Source: Stenotrophomonas sp.
GTDB taxonomy: Bacteria > Pseudomonadota > Gammaproteobacteria > Xanthomonadales > Xanthomonadaceae
DNA length: 5,374 nucleotides
Assembly (NCBI GenBank): GCA_003510825.1
Contig: DOKO01000379.1
Coordinates: forward strand, 1-5,374
Reading direction: 5' to 3'
Part shown: one piece after another, positions 3,518-5,374 of the stretch
Layout: the number at the start of each line of letters is the position of its first letter
How positions within the stretch are numbered: position 1 is the stretch's first letter
Notes under the pieces: generated by a model
Database searches by the model: none
What the model saw: only the letters and a program-made list of their open reading frames with translations
What the model was told of the DNA's origin: nothing
Position numbers and translations under genes: made by a program

Positions 3518-5374
3518 GTGACCGTTGCCAACCCCCTGCTCGATGCTTCCGGCCTGCCGCCCTTCGAGGCGATCCGCCCCGAGCATGTGGCGCCGGCGCT
3601 GGACGTGCTGCTGGCCGACGCCGAAGCCGCCGTCAAAACGGCCGAGCAGGTGCAGCCGGTGCGCTGGGAAACCTTCGTGACCCCGCTGGACGATGCCACC
3701 GAACGCCTGTGGCGCGCCTGGGGCCTGGTCGGCCACCTGCAGGGCGTGGTCAACACCCCCGAGCTGCGCGAGGCCTACAACAGCAACCTGCCGCGGGTGA
3801 CCCGCTTCGCCAGCGCGCTGGGCCAGAACCTGGCGCTGTACCGCCAGTACCAGGCGCTGGCCGCCAGCGCGGAAGCGGCCAGCTTCGACGAGGCCCGGCG
3901 CAAGGTGCTGGACAACACCCTGCGTGATTTCCGCCTGGGCGGTGCCGAACTCGACGCCGACGCCCAGCAGCGTTTCGCCGCGATCAAGGAAGAGCTGTCG
4001 GCGCTGTCGGCGAAGTTCTCGCAGAACGTGCTCGACGCCACCGATGCCTGGTCGCTGATCGTGGAAGACGAAGCGCGGCTGGCCGGCGTGCCGGACGACG
4101 TCAAGGCCGCTGCCCGCGCCGCCGCTGAAAAGGACGGCAAGCCCGGCTGGAAACTGACCCTGCAGATGCCGTGCTACCTGCCGGTGCAGACCTGGGGCGA
4201 AGACCGCGACCTGCGCGAGATCCTGTACCGCGCCAGCGCACAGCGTGCGTCTGAATTCGGCGATGAAGCGCTGGACAACGGCGGCAACATCGACCGCATC
4301 CTCGCCCTGCGCGCCGAACTGGCCGCGCTGCTGGGCTTTGCCTCCTACGCCGATTATTCGGTGGCCACCAAGATGGCGCAGGACCCGGCCGAAGTGCTGG
4401 CCTTCCTGCGTGACCTGGCCGTGCGTGCCAAGCCGTTCGCCGGCAAGGACCGCGCCGAGCTGGAACAGTTCGCCCGTGACCAGCTGGGCATCGATAGCCT
4501 GCAGGCCTGGGACCTGGCGTTCGCCGCCGACCGCCTGAAGCAGGCGCGCTACAGCTATTCCGAGCAGGAAGTGAAGCAGTATTTCACCGAGCCGAAGGTG
4601 CTCGGCGGCCTGTTCTCGGTGATCGAGCAGCTGTACGGCCTGCGTGTGCAGGAAGACAGCGCGCCGGTGTGGCACGAGGACGTGCGCTTCTTCCGCCTGG
4701 TCGATGCGCAGGGTGCGTTGGTCGGCCAGTTCTACCTGGACCTGTATGCGCGCGAAGGCAAGCGCGGTGGCGCGTGGATGGATGATTGCCGCAACCGTCG
4801 CGAGCGCGCCGATGGCAGTGTGCAGACGCCGCTGGTCTACCTGGTGTGCAACTTCGGCCGCGGTGCCAACGGCAAGCCGGCCACCTTCAGCCACAACGAA
4901 GTGACCACGCTGTTCCATGAAATGGGCCATGGCCTGCACCAGCTGCTGACGCGCATCGGTGAACTGGGTGTAGCCGGCATCAACGGCGTGGAATGGGATG
5001 CGGTGGAACTGCCCAGCCAGTTCATGGAGAACTTCTGCTGGGAATGGGACCACCTGCAGGGCATGACCGCGCACGTGGACAGTGGTGAACCGCTGCCGCG
5101 CGCGCTGTATGAGCGCATGCTGGCGGCGCGCAATTTCCACAGCGGGATGGCTACCGTGCGCCAGCTGGAATTCGGCCTGTTCGACATGCTGATCCACAGC
5201 CAGTTCGAACCGGCGCAGGACAGCGTGCTGGCGTTGCTGGACCGCGTACGCAGCGAAGTGGCGGTGAACCATCCGCCGGCCTGGAATCGCTTCCCGCACC
5301 AGTTCAGCCACATCTTCGCGGGTGGTTACGCGGCCGGTTACTACAGCTACAAGTGGGCCGAGGTGCTCAGCGCC
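3518..5374 (+). CDS. prlC: Oligopeptidase A (M3 family zinc metallopeptidase), 3' end outside window
   Basis: The enzyme cleaves short peptides in the cytosol, including degraded signal peptides in E. coli. From GTG at 3518 the frame runs 619 codons to the right edge without a stop; the family is about 680 aa, so roughly 60 residues are missing. The zinc site is HEMGH at 467-471 (ligands H467 and H471, catalytic E468), with the third ligand E497 in WDAVELPSQFMENF (493-506). The substrate-contact region of M3 peptidases is present at the visible end: H598, then GGY604 and Y608, Y609, Y611. The N-terminal half (NPLLDASGLPPFEAIRPEHV...) is the helical domain that narrows access to the active site, and no signal peptide is seen. 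The WDAVELPSQFMEN block matches OpdA rather than Dcp, from memory. GTG is supported by GGAG 7 nt upstream; no better in-frame start lies nearby. Confidence 0.95.
   Translation, partial: MTVANPLLDASGLPPFEAIRPEHVAPALDVLLADAEAAVKTAEQVQPVRWETFVTPLDDATERLWRAWGLVGHLQGVVNTPELREAYNSNLPRVTRFASALGQNLALYRQYQALAASAEAASFDEARRKVLDNTLRDFRLGGAELDADAQQRFAAIKEELSALSAKFSQNVLDATDAWSLIVEDEARLAGVPDDVKAAARAAAEKDGKPGWKLTLQMPCYLPVQTWGEDRDLREILYRASAQRASEFGDEALDNGGNIDRILALRAELAALLGFASYADYSVATKMAQDPAEVLAFLRDLAVRAKPFAGKDRAELEQFARDQLGIDSLQAWDLAFAADRLKQARYSYSEQEVKQYFTEPKVLGGLFSVIEQLYGLRVQEDSAPVWHEDVRFFRLVDAQGALVGQFYLDLYAREGKRGGAWMDDCRNRRERADGSVQTPLVYLVCNFGRGANGKPATFSHNEVTTLFHEMGHGLHQLLTRIGELGVAGINGVEWDAVELPSQFMENFCWEWDHLQGMTAHVDSGEPLPRALYERMLAARNFHSGMATVRQLEFGLFDMLIHSQFEPAQDSVLALLDRVRSEVAVNHPPAWNRFPHQFSHIFAGGYAAGYYSYKWAEVLSA

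Noticed and set aside
3308..5311. Very long minus-strand open frame upstream of the 134-aa gene, which would extend it to about 802 aa
   Set aside because: It lies antisense to prlC, which has an intact zinc motif and full family similarity. The antisense translation is low-complexity, rich in Q, R, A, V and H, as expected opposite GC-biased codons. The strong ribosome-binding site at 3313-3319 places the real start at 3307.

Overview
The window looks like ordinary chromosomal DNA from a GC-rich gammaproteobacterium of the Xanthomonadaceae, most likely Stenotrophomonas (S. maltophilia group). The strongest pointer is a set of short GTAG-headed palindromes in the gaps between genes. Their sequence fits the SMAG (Stenotrophomonas maltophilia GTAG) REP-like repeats. 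Codon use is strongly GC-biased, and the proteins read like Xanthomonadaceae housekeeping and stress proteins. This assignment comes from reading the sequence, not from a database search.

Layout, left to right: (1) the 3' part of a small two-CBS-domain protein gene (+), cut off by the left edge. (2) A 122-bp convergent gap with a 10-bp GC-rich terminator hairpin and two tandem SMAG copies. (3) Two minus-strand VOC-superfamily genes, transcribed gloA (long, eukaryote-like glyoxalase I) then a 142-aa VOC protein, with one SMAG copy in the 70 bp between them. (4) A 125-bp divergent promoter region. (5) A plus-strand gene for a PLP enzyme of the cysteine synthase fold that resembles Cds1-type cysteine desulfhydrases. 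(6) A 109-bp convergent gap holding two SMAG copies facing each other, which together make a perfect 24-bp inverted repeat. (7) A minus-strand gene for a 134-aa protein I do not recognise. (8) A 210-bp divergent gap with a SMAG-type hairpin of a second sequence subfamily. (9) The first 619 codons of prlC (oligopeptidase A, M3 zinc metallopeptidase), starting at GTG and cut off by the right edge.

The genes do not form one obvious pathway. gloA (glutathione-dependent methylglyoxal removal) and the divergent Cds1-like gene (cysteine breakdown, or possibly synthesis) could both touch thiol metabolism, but any coupling is inference. PrlC degrades cytosolic peptides. No complete mobile element, CRISPR array, tRNA or rRNA is visible, and no stretch above 300 bp lacks a gene. 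The most notable non-coding structure is the SMAG content: six copies in 5.4 kb, all intergenic, including one tandem pair, one inverted dimer and two sequence subfamilies. I see no convincing undescribed multi-gene system.
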